A stretch of DNA of 64,000 nt from PALSA-693 sp963729695 (GCA_963729695.1 CAVSOT010000007.1:1-64000); one strand, 5' to 3'; counted from the stretch's first letter, positions 28,231-36,893 are shown. Numbers and translations: made by a program. Notes: generated by a model from the letters alone, not told the origin.

Positions 28231-28566
28231 CACAACCCCCTTCTTACAGTGGCGACAGGCTAACCGGTGCCGATCCCTGCGCTCTCTTGCAGGCACTGGG
28301 ACTGCTGGCCCAGCAGTGGGGTGAGCCATGTAACGAGAGCGGCACGACCTGACACGATTCGAGCGGGTCGTTGGTTGCCAAAAATCCGTTGGCGGCGAGA
28401 TTCCCGGCCAGAGTACGATTCGTGCCAGGGCGGTTGTCCACGCCTCTTCGCTTCGGTCGCCCAGCACGGCCGAGTTGGCGATGTCCAAGGGGGAGTGAAT
28501 CCTCGGGCAGGTGTTGATGTCGTTCCGTCATCACTCTGGGCTTGCTGGGAGCCTTCCGAGTAGCTG
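28231..28566. other. gene-free stretch
   Basis: About 335 bases upstream of the membrane protein gene and before a short plus-strand frame. It presumably holds the membrane gene's promoter. No motif is recognised. Confidence 0.35.
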
Positions 28567-28803
28567 ATGGAGGCGATGTTGACATCCGACAAGGACTTCA
28601 AGCGCCTGGTGCGAGCCGAAGCTCGTCGGGCCGGGTTGTCCTATGCGGCCGCTCGACGCCGTCTCCTAGCCAACCCGCCTGGAGATGCCATGAACACCCC
28701 TGCTCTGCGCTCAGTCGAAAAGTCCGAAGTGGGATTCACCGTGTGGATACCCGACGACTGGGCCGAGTTCCCACCCCAGCCCACCTTTCCTCATAGCCGC
28801 TAG
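28567..28803 (+). CDS. short protein, probably a fragment
   Basis: A 78-residue frame reading LTSDKDFKRLVRAEARRAGL SYAAARRRLL, then ALRSVEKSEVGFTVWIPDDW. The first half matches the short helical module (DFK.LVR.RA...G.SY..ARR.L) found at the N-terminus of various actinomycete proteins. The second half looks like the opening of another domain that is cut off by TAG. GGAGG lies just 5' of the second ATG (28576), too close for good initiation. It is probably a remnant. Confidence 0.4.
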   Translation: MEAMLTSDKDFKRLVRAEARRAGLSYAAARRRLLANPPGDAMNTPALRSVEKSEVGFTVWIPDDWAEFPPQPTFPHSR

Positions 28804-28871
28804 TACTCGTCCTCAACGATCGAACGGTCGACCGTCTCGTCAACTCGGTCGAACCGTCATGGCTCTGGCAT

Positions 28872-29189
28872 TTACGGCTGATGGCGGCGTCTTGCCAACC
28901 AACGTTCGCCCGCCTCGGACGGGTCGAAATTGAGCGCCTGTCCCTTCGCCCGCTCGCGCTCTTCCGTCTGTCGTATCACGGGGGCTGCGAGTCTCAGCCT
29001 GGTCTGATAAAGCCGGCCGTCCAAGGTGTCGAGAGCGGCCACTATCTCTGGCAGCCCCTCCTTGTCCACATTCGGAATCGGTTGGCTTCGATTCTCCCTC
29101 ACGGCTACATGGCCTACCGTCGCGGTCCTAGCCCCGGATCGCCGTAGCACCCGGGGCGGTACCGTCTTTCTGTGGCGCAAATCATTCAC
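28872..29189 (-). CDS. hypothetical protein, weakly supported
   Basis: A 105-residue minus-strand frame whose second half, LPEIVAALDTLDGRLYQTRL then VIRQTEERERAKG, has helical coding texture. It would overlap the start of the divergent integrase by 18 bases unless a later start is used. No family is recognised. It could be an excisionase-position gene, but no helix-turn-helix is evident. Confidence 0.25.
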   Translation of the reverse strand: MNDLRHRKTVPPRVLRRSGARTATVGHVAVRENRSQPIPNVDKEGLPEIVAALDTLDGRLYQTRLRLAAPVIRQTEERERAKGQALNFDPSEAGERWLARRRHQP

Positions 29190-30381
29190 CGAGTCACCGG
29201 CCGGGATGGGAGCCTCACACCAAAAGGTCGCCCGGCGAGAGTGACCAAGCGGTTCTCCGACACTCGGGAAGGACGGGAAGCCGCTGACGCCTTCGCCAAA
29301 ACGCTTGGCGCGGCCAAGCGCTTCTCCGACGTGAGGATCTACGTCAATGGCGAGACCAGGATGCAGTCATTTACCCGTCGCAAAGACGCCAATACGTGGA
29401 TTGCGCACACCGGTCCCGACCGACTCCTTGGTGTCGTCCCCGATCCTCATCGGGGGCAGGTTCCCTTTGTCGAGGTCGTCGAGGCGTGGTTCGAAGCCAG
29501 AACCACGAAGCGGCCCCGCAGTATCGATCGGGACCGAGAGATCATGCGCGTGCACGTTCTCCCGGCGATCGGCGGTGCCGCCATGGCCTCGGTCAGCCGG
29601 GCCGATATCCAGCGACTACCAGATGGGTGGGTTGCTAGGAAGCTCGCGCCTGGAACGGTCGTCCGCCAGTACAGCGCGGTGCGAGCGGTATTCGACTGGG
29701 CCATGGCCTCCGACATCATCGACAGGACTCCGTGCCGCGGAAGCACGCTGCGCCAGTGCCCGCTTGGTTCGGCCCGTCGCAAGCGGTGATGATGTGGGTG
29801 GGTGCGGCCACCGGGCTGCGCTGGGCCGAGGTCGCTGGTCGCCAGGTACGGGACCTCAACCTGCTGGCGGCCGAGATCAGCGTTACCCGACAGTTGGACC
29901 GAACTCGCAACCTGGTGGAGCCGAAGTCAGCAGCGGGGGAGCGGACCTTTGCGATCCCCGAGTGGTTGGTGGAGGAGCTAGTAGCTCATCTCGCTCGGCT
30001 AGGGCTGAGCGTCGAGGATGGGGAGGCCCTCGTGTTCATCGGCGCCAAGGGAGGTCGTCTCAATTACTCGGCCTGGCGGCGCACCTCGTGGGCTCCCGCT
30101 TGTGAGCTGGCCGGGCTCGCAGGGCTCGGTTTCCACGACTTGCGTCGGATTAATGCCACGGCGTTGGTCGCCGCCAGGCCGACCCGAAGGTGGCCCAGAC
30201 GCGGCTCGGGCACGCGGACGTTCGGTTGACGCTAGGCCTCTACGCGGATGTGACGCCCGAGGCGGACCGGATCGCCGCGGATGCGGTAGGGGCTTGGTTG
30301 CGCCCAGGTGTCTCTGGAGTTCGCGATAGAAACGCGATAAAAGGGCTTCCCGGGCCTCGACGGAGTTCCACGTCTAGCTAA
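29172..30381 (+). pseudogene. tyrosine-family site-specific integrase, frameshifted, beside tRNA-Glu
   Basis: The frame from 29172 encodes an arm-binding region (RIYVNGETRMQSFTRRKDAN) and core-binding domain (ARTTKRPRSIDRDREIMRVH...). Near 29735 ~30 residues appear lost with a shift. The catalytic domain continues QAVMMWVGAATGLRWAEVAG (Arg), GLGFHDLRRINATAL (H-x-x-R). After a second shift at ~30180 it reads VAQTRLGHADVRLTLGLYAD (His, nucleophile Tyr). All catalytic residues remain but in three frames. The gene ends 30 bases from the 3' end of tRNA-Glu, the classic arrangement of an element integrated into a tRNA. Confidence 0.8.
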
Positions 30382-30410
30382 GAGTAGCTGTGAATAGGCG
30401 TTTTCAAGAG

Positions 30411-30483
30411 CACCCCCAACGGGATTCGAACCCGTGCTGCCGCCTTGAAAGGGCGGTGTCCTAGGCCGCTAGACGATGGGGGC
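30411..30483 (-). tRNA. tRNA-Glu (TTC)
   Basis: Reading the minus strand, acceptor GCCCCCA pairs with TGGGGGT (ending in a G-U pair). The anticodon stem CCGCC/GGCGG encloses loop CTTTCAA (anticodon TTC). The T arm ACGGG-TTCGAAT-CCCGT is canonical and the discriminator is G. Total length is 73 nt with no encoded CCA. A broken integrase ends 30 bases from its 3' end. Confidence 0.95.
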
Positions 30484-30531
30484 GGGACAGTCCAGCGTAC
30501 CTCCCCGCCAACGCCCCGCCCGGGGCGCCGG

Positions 30532-31281
30532 TCAGCTGTGCTTCCAGGCCACGTGAAACGTCTTCCCGTTGTGCAGGGCGGAGGTGCTGGCTTTGGTCGT
30601 GCCGCTCGTGGTGACCATGTTGATTCTGGCCGGGCTGGTGGCGCCGAGGGCGGAGCCATTGGCCATGGCGTTCTTGAAGGTGACGGTACCGAAGTTCGTC
30701 AGCGGGAGGATCCCGCCGCTGAGGGTGCAACAGGGAGCTTCGGCGATCACTTCGGCCGACTGCTTCTTGGCCCTGGCCAACGACTTCACCGTCGTGTGAC
30801 TCCAACCCTCGGTGGCGTCGGAGATGGTCATGGTGAACGTCGAGCCGGAGGCCGTCACCGACGCACTGAAGTGGTCACCGGGCTGCACCGGATTTGCGTA
30901 GTTGTGAGGCGCGGCCGGGTACATCTCGTACCAGGTGTAATAGTCCGGCACCCCGCGGGCGCAGTCGACGTCCGAGCCCGTCTGTTCGACCGTGTCCGTG
31001 CCGTCACCGTCGAGGCCCACCCAGAACGACGAATAGCTGGCACCGGCCCCGCACTGCCCGGTCGGTTGGACCCAGGAAGCGGACACACTGGTGAACGGTC
31101 CGCCCGTGGATGAATAGCCGGACCAGTTGGTGCTCGTTGAGGGGACGACCCGTTGTAACGGCCCTCGGCCGGGCGCGTTGGCGACCGGTGATGCCGCTGC
31201 CGGCCCGGTTATAAGGACAGCAGCCGGGGCGAACGCGACCAGGCACGGCAGCAACCCCCGAAAGCAGCGTGTTATTGACAA
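30532..31281 (-). CDS. secreted G1-family glutamic peptidase (eqolisin-like)
   Basis: An acid peptidase using a Gln/Glu dyad. The mature domain reads TNWSGYSSTGGPFTSVSASW, V.P..Q, SSFWVGLDGDGTDTVEQTG, DYYTWYEMYPAAPHNY (catalytic Glu in WYE), then GWSHTT and a closing HVAWKHS. A signal peptide precedes it (RCFRGLLPCLVAFAPAAVLI, cleavage near AAA-SP). TTG 31281 is preferred: GGGAGGG lies 8 bases upstream and the signal peptide starts there. A longer frame would add ~38 arginine-rich residues. The product should be a ~210-residue extracellular protease active at low pH. It stands alone next to tRNA-Glu. Confidence 0.8.
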   Translation of the reverse strand: MSITRCFRGLLPCLVAFAPAAVLITGPAAASPVANAPGRGPLQRVVPSTSTNWSGYSSTGGPFTSVSASWVQPTGQCGAGASYSSFWVGLDGDGTDTVEQTGSDVDCARGVPDYYTWYEMYPAAPHNYANPVQPGDHFSASVTASGSTFTMTISDATEGWSHTTVKSLARAKKQSAEVIAEAPCCTLSGGILPLTNFGTVTFKNAMANGSALGATSPARINMVTTSGTTKASTSALHNGKTFHVAWKHS

Positions 31282-31340
31282 GGTCGGAACCCTCCCGGTC
31301 GAGCGCGCATCCGCCGCACGCGGGCGGCCACGATAGCCGG

Positions 31341-32621
31341 TCAGGAGCCGCGCTGACGTTGTACCGGGTGCTCGTCGGGAGGGCTCACGCGCCATTCCGT
31401 TCCCTCGGGGGTGTCACGCACCTCGATGCCGAGCAACGCCAACGCATCCCGGATCCGATCGCCGTCGTCGAAGCGACGGCTGGACCGGGCCACCGACCTT
31501 TCTTCCAGCAAGACCTCGACGAAGCCACCGACGACCTCTCGGGGATCGCGCGCGCCGGCGCGGGCGAGATCACCGAGGCGGGTAACCATGCGCCGAAGGG
31601 CGGCGTGGCCACGGTCCGCGGCGTCCGACTGGGTGGTATCGCCCGACCACGCGACCAACGTCTCGTCGAGCGCCAGGATGGCTCGCACCGCGGCGTCGGT
31701 GTCGGCGCCGCGAAGCGCGACGTCGAAGTCCGCTTCCAAACTGCGAATCTCCTCGTGGAGGGCCGTCGGCGCGGCCTCGCTCGGAGGCGCCGGTGGGGGC
31801 GGCGGCGGCACCCCGGCCGCCCTTTCCCCAAAAGCCAAACCGACCAAGTCGTTGATGGCCAGGGTCTCGCCGCTCGCTACCAGCTCCGAGTGGCCTCCCC
31901 GGCGGACCGTGACCACGCCGTTGCCGACGACCGCGACGACCCCGATATCGAGGTCGAACACGCACCCGGTGTGCTCGTCCACCCCCAAGACCCAGCCGGA
32001 ATCGGGCAGCTGCGCCTCGAGCAGCCTCAGCCGCCGCTCGCCCAGGTAGCAGAAACGGGTGTCGTGATTGCCCCCTTCCGCATTGTTGTAATGGGGGATC
32101 ACCGCCACGTCGGGCACGAGATCGTCCAGCAGGTCGAGCCCGGCCACCCACGCCGGGTCGGCACCGACCTTGTAGACCTCGTAGACCGGAACCGTGAACC
32201 GACCCAGGGTGAGAGCGGCCGCGCTGGCAAAGACCACGCACCCCCCGTGGGCCAGCTTGTCGGCGAGCAGATCGGGGACGTCCGTTCCCGCCCATTGGCG
32301 CAGGGCGTACGTCGGGCTCCCCGGCCCGGAGAACACCCACCGAGCCTCGGCCAACCGGGCCAGGGCGGCCTCGGTGCGCACCACGTCGGCGCCTTCGGTC
32401 CGGCGCAGATCGAGCGGACGGACGGCTCGGCCGACGCTGTTGGCGAAGTACTCCACCGCTCGAGCGGAGATGTCGTCGGCGTTCTCCTGAAACCCGTAAG
32501 GAGTGTCGAGCAGGACCGCCGGATCCGCCGCCGGCCCGAGCCGCTCGAACAGCTGCCGATGCGGTTTCACCATGGTCGGCGCCGTCTCCCCCGACCCCAT
32601 GATGGCGAGCAGCCGGGTCAT
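31341..32621 (-). CDS. peptidase S51-like domain fused to a CysS C-terminal-like domain
   Basis: A 426-residue fusion. Residues 1-255 form a cyanophycinase/peptidase-E (S51) type fold: LLAIMGSGETAPTM, FSGPGSPTYALRQW, GGCVVFASAAAL (candidate nucleophile Ser133 in ASAAA rather than the usual GSAG) and VIPHYNNAEGGNHDT. A proline/alanine linker (PPPPPPAPP) follows. Residues ~290-418 resemble the C-terminal helical region of cysteinyl-tRNA synthetase, ending RRFDDGDRIRDALALLGIEV then DTPEGTEWRV. It overlaps the upstream hydrolase as ATGA. A role in peptide or cysteine-related metabolism is only a guess. Confidence 0.75.
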   Translation of the reverse strand: MTRLLAIMGSGETAPTMVKPHRQLFERLGPAADPAVLLDTPYGFQENADDISARAVEYFANSVGRAVRPLDLRRTEGADVVRTEAALARLAEARWVFSGPGSPTYALRQWAGTDVPDLLADKLAHGGCVVFASAAALTLGRFTVPVYEVYKVGADPAWVAGLDLLDDLVPDVAVIPHYNNAEGGNHDTRFCYLGERRLRLLEAQLPDSGWVLGVDEHTGCVFDLDIGVVAVVGNGVVTVRRGGHSELVASGETLAINDLVGLAFGERAAGVPPPPPPAPPSEAAPTALHEEIRSLEADFDVALRGADTDAAVRAILALDETLVAWSGDTTQSDAADRGHAALRRMVTRLGDLARAGARDPREVVGGFVEVLLEERSVARSSRRFDDGDRIRDALALLGIEVRDTPEGTEWRVSPPDEHPVQRQRGS

Positions 32622-33553
32622 CTGGGGAAAGAGGCCGGATCCATCGCATCCTCGATCAGCTTCGCCACTAGATCCGGATACTGGGCGTGGAGGTCATGGT
32701 CTCCCGGCACCCAGCGGGTCAACGACCGCTCCAAGGTGGCCGCCGCTCGGGAGACCTCGTCTCGCTTGGTCGTCATCCACCGCTGGTTGGTGGGATCCTC
32801 CGCCGGCACCAGCAGCGTCGGCGCCTTGACCAGCTGGTAGCGCGCCGACGGTCGGTGCTCCCACAGGTGGCGCAGGATGGTCATGTGGTTGGCGCGCGAC
32901 AGCCAGGGTCGGATGGTGTCGTCAGCGAGGATCTCGAAGTTCGCCATCGTCCCGGCGATCCCGCTCTCCGGCCAATCGGGGTGTCGTGTTCGCAACGTCC
33001 GCTCAAAGCTGGCCGCCGGAATACCGGTCAACTTCGGCGGGGCCATCGCGGCCGCGCCCGTCTCCCAGTCGGCGAAGTGGTTCGTGAGCTCGATCGTCCC
33101 GCCGTCGACCAGGACCACCCCACCGATTGCCCTCGGGTGCCGGGCGGCCAGTTCGAGGACCACGTTGGCCCCCCAACTCTGACCGGCTACCCACGGCGCG
33201 TGTTGAGGTGCATTCCAGCCCAGCTCACCCAGCACGGTCACCAGATCGGCGGTCAGGGTGGTGAAATCGTACCCCTGGTCGGACTGGTCAGAACGCCCGT
33301 GGCCGCGCTGATCAACCGCGACGACGGGGTGCCCGGCGGCCGCCAACCGGTCCGCCACGCCGTCCCACAACCGGGCGTTGGAGGCCAACCCGTGCACCAA
33401 GAGAACCGGAACACCCTCGCCGTCCAGCCCCCTGGCCAACACCCGGAGCGACACACCCGATTCACCTGACCCCACCCGGATGCGTCGGCTCTCTGCGTGC
33501 GGATGGGACGGGCCGTCGCCGCCTGGTGGCTCGCCCAAGGAGGGGAGCGTCAC
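32618..33553 (-). CDS. alpha/beta hydrolase
   Basis: A 311-residue serine hydrolase. LLVHGLASNARLWDGVADRL is the oxyanion segment, VDQRGHGRSDQSD follows, VAGQSWGANV carries the nucleophile Ser, LLVPAEDP the acid and VPGDHDLHAQYPD the catalytic His. The substrate is unknown. It starts within the PPOX gene stop (ATGA overlap at 33550-33553) and its own stop overlaps the S51/CysS fusion gene (32618-32621). The three proteins are therefore made together. Confidence 0.85.
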   Translation of the reverse strand: MTLPSLGEPPGGDGPSHPHAESRRIRVGSGESGVSLRVLARGLDGEGVPVLLVHGLASNARLWDGVADRLAAAGHPVVAVDQRGHGRSDQSDQGYDFTTLTADLVTVLGELGWNAPQHAPWVAGQSWGANVVLELAARHPRAIGGVVLVDGGTIELTNHFADWETGAAAMAPPKLTGIPAASFERTLRTRHPDWPESGIAGTMANFEILADDTIRPWLSRANHMTILRHLWEHRPSARYQLVKAPTLLVPAEDPTNQRWMTTKRDEVSRAAATLERSLTRWVPGDHDLHAQYPDLVAKLIEDAMDPASFPR

Positions 33554-33960
33554 CCGGACCGGTTGGGCCCGGCGGAGGTCGGAGTTATGGCAATAACGAC
33601 CCGCTGTTCGCGCACCATGGCAGCCCGATAGTCATCCCAGTCGGGGTGTTCGCCCGCTACCTGCCGGTAGAGCTCGACGAGGGGCTCCATCGCTTCCGGC
33701 AGCGAAATCACCTCGACCGGGCCATCCACTTGGACCCAACCGCCGAAGAAGCCGTCGTTGAGACCGAGGACGCTGGCGCGCCGGTCCCGCCGGAGGTTAC
33801 GGACCTTGTAGGCCGGCTCGCGGCTCGAAATGACCACCCGTCCGAGGCCATCGACCCCGTGCACCACGGGGGAGAGCTGGGGTTCTCCGTCCCGCTTTCG
33901 GGTGGCGAGCACCGAACGGTGGTTGGCCCGCAGGAACTCCAGCGCCTCGTTGACGTCCAT
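33550..33960 (-). CDS. PPOX-class (F420/FMN-dependent) split-barrel protein
   Basis: A 136-residue flavin/deazaflavin-binding split barrel. MDVNEALEFLRANHRSVLAT is the opening, followed by RKRDGEPQLSPVVHGVDGLG, VISSREPAYKVRNLRRDRRA and GWVQVDGPVEVI. Actinomycete members commonly use F420 for reduction of small molecules. ATG 33960 is chosen because upstream in-frame sequence is low-complexity and not family-like. It is the first gene of a three-gene coupled operon. Confidence 0.85.
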   Translation of the reverse strand: MDVNEALEFLRANHRSVLATRKRDGEPQLSPVVHGVDGLGRVVISSREPAYKVRNLRRDRRASVLGLNDGFFGGWVQVDGPVEVISLPEAMEPLVELYRQVAGEHPDWDDYRAAMVREQRVVIAITPTSAGPNRSG

Positions 33961-33982
33961 GGCCCAAGTCTGGCCGAACTTC

Positions 33983-34481
33983 TCAGGTTGTACTGGCGAG
34001 GGCGTCGATGGCTTCACCCAGGAGCATGCTGAGCCATTGGTAGATCGCCTCCTCGGCGCTGCTGGGGGCTCGCTGTTCCTCGCTCTCCTGCACGTCCAGA
34101 TAGGTCCCGAGCACGAGTCGGATGCTGTTGAGAGCCCGAGACCAAGCCGACAATTCCTCTTCCGTGAGGTGGCTGGCATCGGCCGTGGACGACGACCAGC
34201 TCGAGCGCTTGCCGGTGACGGTCGACGAGATCCTCCTGCATCAGCCGCCGGTACTCCTCCTGATGGGCGGCATCCTGCTGGTCCGCGTAGGCGGGCGGAA
34301 ACAGCCGCTGCAGGACCGGTTGGTCCGGCTCGTCGAGCAGCTGGGCTATCTGGGGGACCAGCTGCCGCAACGCTTCCCGGTCGTCGGCGCTGAGGTTGAG
34401 CACGTAACCGCCCCGCCGGTCGCGGCGGACCAGCCGCCGGGGCCGCAGGGGGCTCAGCTGTCGTGCTCCATGGTCGCCCAC
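33983..34481 (-). pseudogene. DUF2017 protein with one frameshift
   Basis: The frame from GTG 34481 gives RDRRGGYVLNLSADDREALR then QLLDEPDQPVLQRLFPPAYA and HRQALELV. At ~34190 the family sequence moves one frame and continues ASHLTEEELSAWSRALNSIR then LGTYLDVQE and LSMLLGEAIDALA to TGA at 33983-33985. DUF2017 sits next to clpS in many actinomycetes. Only a single base is at fault, so an uncorrected sequencing error is as likely as true loss. Its start overlaps the end of clpS. Confidence 0.8.
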
Positions 34482-34747
34482 AAGCCGTGCTCGTGGAGTC
34501 GGAACACGTCGAGCTCCGCCTTTTCCCTCGGCCCGTGGGAGACGACGGCCTTCCCCTTGAAATGGACGTCGAGCATGAGCTGGTTCGCCTTTTCCCGGTT
34601 GTACCCGAACAGCTTCTGAAAGACGAAGGCGACGTAGGACATCAGGTTGATGGGGTCGTTCCAGACCAGCACCTTCCAGGGCCGGTTGAGGTCGGTTGCC
34701 TCGTCGACATCCGGTTCCCTGATCTCGGTCGGCGCGGTTGTGGACAC
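34454..34747 (-). CDS. clpS: ATP-dependent Clp protease adaptor ClpS
   Basis: ClpS delivers N-degron substrates to ClpA/C-ClpP. This 97-residue protein has the canonical core: WKVLVWNDPINLMSYVAFVF (residues ~28-47, the N-end-rule pocket Asn-Asp and Met), then FGYNREKANQLMLDVHFKGK and EKAELDVFRLHEHGLWATM. GTG 34747 is used, 18 bases after the ctaA stop, and gives the usual acidic, disordered N-terminus. The end overlaps DUF2017, so the pair is coupled. Confidence 0.95.
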   Translation of the reverse strand: MSTTAPTEIREPDVDEATDLNRPWKVLVWNDPINLMSYVAFVFQKLFGYNREKANQLMLDVHFKGKAVVSHGPREKAELDVFRLHEHGLWATMEHDS

Positions 34748-34764
34748 GGGGGTTTCAGGGGGCT

Positions 34765-35785
34765 TCAGCGGGTCGCGGACAGTTCCGGATCGACAGGGAC
34801 GGTGTCCTCGGTGCCCGACGGGACGCCCGCCCCACCACCCTCCGCACAGGTCGAACGCATCGTGAGGCCACAGTAGAACCACAACGTGGCGATGACGAGC
34901 ACGCACGCCCCGGCCACATGCGTCGCCACCAGAGCGACCGGGTCGCCGTTGAAGTACTGGGTGTACCCCACGACCGCCTGGGCCACCAGGGCGATGAGCA
35001 CCACCTGAGCCCGGCGCATGACCGCCGGAGGCGCGCCCGTCCGGGCCAGATTCCACATGCTGACGAGCGTGATCCCGAGCAGGACCTCGACCGAGGTGCC
35101 GTGCAGCTGGGCCACGGTGTGCAGCGAGAAGGGGAATCGCTTGACATCCGGACCTCCGCCATGAGGACCGGTCGAGGTGACGACGGTGCCGAGGATGACC
35201 ACGACAGCCGTGGCGGCCACTTGGAGGCGGGCCAGATTGAGCTGGGTGCGGCTGACGAGCCGAACCTTCTCCCCGACGAGCCGCTCGTCGGGAATCGCAG
35301 CCCGATACCGCAGAACGACCGCGTCGGCCAAGATCGCCACCGCCAGCAGGAAGTGAGCCATGACGAAACCTGGGGCCAGATGGTCGAGGACGGTCGAAAC
35401 CTCCGAGGATGACCTCGGCGGCGATACCGGCCAGCAGCCCACCGGCCAGCCAGGTGAGGTCGGAGCGCCGCGGCGCACGCAGGAGCGCCGCGCCCACGGC
35501 GCCAAAGGAGGCGATGGTGACGAAGGCGTTGATGAGCCGGTTGCCGAACTCGACCCAGGCGTGGAATTGCAGGGGAGCCGCCACGCTCGAGGCGGTGCAC
35601 GTCGGCCAGTCCGGGCAACCCAGTCCGGAGCCCGTCAGGCGAACGGCCGCACCTGAGATGATCGTTAGCGCAACCGCCCACACCGCTGCCGTGGCGATCA
35701 CCCGGAACCGAGATGGCGAGACTACCCGCCAGGCCCGCACCCGCGTCCCCCCGGTGCGCCGATCGGCAGCCTTCATCGCCGACAT
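34765..35785 (-). pseudogene. ctaA: heme A synthase CtaA/COX15, single frameshift
   Basis: CtaA oxidises heme O to heme A for cytochrome c oxidase. The first frame gives TIISGAAVRLTGSGLGCPDW then HAWVEFGNRLINAFVTIASF (heme-ligand His) up to LLAGIAAEVILGG. At 35397-35399 an extra T in a TTT run (AAA on the plus strand) shifts the frame, and the rest follows as STVLDHLAPGFVMAHFLLAV, TVAQLHGTSVEVLLGITLVS and YTQYFNGDPVALVATHVAGA to TGA at 34765. Removing one base gives a normal ~330-residue eight-helix protein, so a sequencing error is quite possible. It is divergent from ctaB. Confidence 0.85.
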
Positions 35786-35862
35786 GCTAGGACCCGCGGT
35801 GCGCCGGTCGTAGTCCCCCTATGGCGGCGTCCGCTCCGCTCGCGGGTCGGGTCCGGTTCCGC

Positions 35863-35908
35863 CGATCGTGGCCGTGCGCTTCGCCCGATCGTGGCCGTGC
35901 GCTTCGCC
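35863..35908. repeat. 23-bp perfect tandem duplication
   Basis: Two adjacent identical 23-base units beginning CGATCGTGGCCG (35863-35885 and 35886-35908). They lie in the 184-base divergent promoter region between ctaA and ctaB. Each starts with the palindrome CGATCG. It could be a duplicated operator or a replication-slippage product. Confidence 0.7.
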
Positions 35909-35969
35909 CGCCGGTGGGCTGCCGCCCGCTTTGTTCGGCTGTCCATCGCTGTCGTAGTGTGCGGGACCG

Positions 35970-36893
35970 ATGTCCTCGATGCCCGGCACTGTCTCCATTG
36001 CTGAGGAGGCATCCCTGGGCCGCCGGGTCACAGGTCGGGTCGCCGGGTTCGTCGCCCTGACCAAGCCCCGCATCATCGAACTGCTCCTGGTCACGACCGT
36101 CCCGGCCATGATCGTGGCGGCTCGGGGCTGGCCCCGCTGGTCGTTGATCCTGGCCACCCTGGTCGGAGGCACGCTGGCCGCCGGTGGCGCCAACGCCATC
36201 AATATGTTCGTCGATCGCGACATCGACGCGGTCATGCACCGGACCCGGGGTCGCCCCCTCGTGACTGGCGCCGTCTCCCCGGTGGCCGCCCTCGTCTTTG
36301 CGCTCTGTCTGGAGGTGGCGGCCTTCGCCGAGTTGTGGGTGACCGTCAACCCGCTGTCGGCGGTGCTGGCCATCGGCGCCATGCTGTTCTACGTCTTCGT
36401 GTACACGCTCTGGCTCAAGCGGACCTCGACCCAGAACGTGGTCATCGGCGGCGCCGCCGGCGCCGTCCCCGTTCTTGTCGGCTGGGCCGCCGTGCGTGAT
36501 TCCGTCGGGTGGGCGCCGATCGTCCTGTTCGTCCTGATGTTCGTCTGGACCCCGCCCCACTTCTGGGCCCTCGCCATCAAGTATCGAGACGACTACAGGT
36601 CGGTGCACGTGCCGATGTTGCCGGCGGTTGCCACCCTGGAACGGACCGCCAGACGCATCTTCTGCTACACGCTGCTCGTGGTGGCGGTGTCACTCGTGTT
36701 CGCTTGGACCGCGGGGATGGGATGGCTCTATTGGGTCAGCGCTGCGGTGCTGGGCGCGGTGTTCGGTGCGCTGGCATTCGACCTGTTGCGGCGCCCGACG
36801 GAGAGTGCCGCCATGCGATTGTTCCAATGGTCGATCACCTACGTGACCTTGCTCTTCGCGGCCATGGCCGTCGACCAGCTGCTCCTGCACTAG
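35970..36893 (+). CDS. ctaB: protoheme IX farnesyltransferase (heme O synthase)
   Basis: CtaB/COX10 farnesylates heme b to heme O in the membrane, the step before CtaA. It has 307 residues and about nine hydrophobic helices. The prenyl-diphosphate/Mg site is GGANAINMFVDRDIDAVMHR (residues 73-91) followed by TRGRPLVTG. The second conserved loop is VWTPPHFWALAIKYRDDY. ATG 35970 is used; a second Met is at residue 4. It diverges from ctaA across a region with a tandem repeat, so expression of both heme A steps may be linked. Confidence 0.95.
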   Translation: MSSMPGTVSIAEEASLGRRVTGRVAGFVALTKPRIIELLLVTTVPAMIVAARGWPRWSLILATLVGGTLAAGGANAINMFVDRDIDAVMHRTRGRPLVTGAVSPVAALVFALCLEVAAFAELWVTVNPLSAVLAIGAMLFYVFVYTLWLKRTSTQNVVIGGAAGAVPVLVGWAAVRDSVGWAPIVLFVLMFVWTPPHFWALAIKYRDDYRSVHVPMLPAVATLERTARRIFCYTLLVVAVSLVFAWTAGMGWLYWVSAAVLGAVFGALAFDLLRRPTESAAMRLFQWSITYVTLLFAAMAVDQLLLH

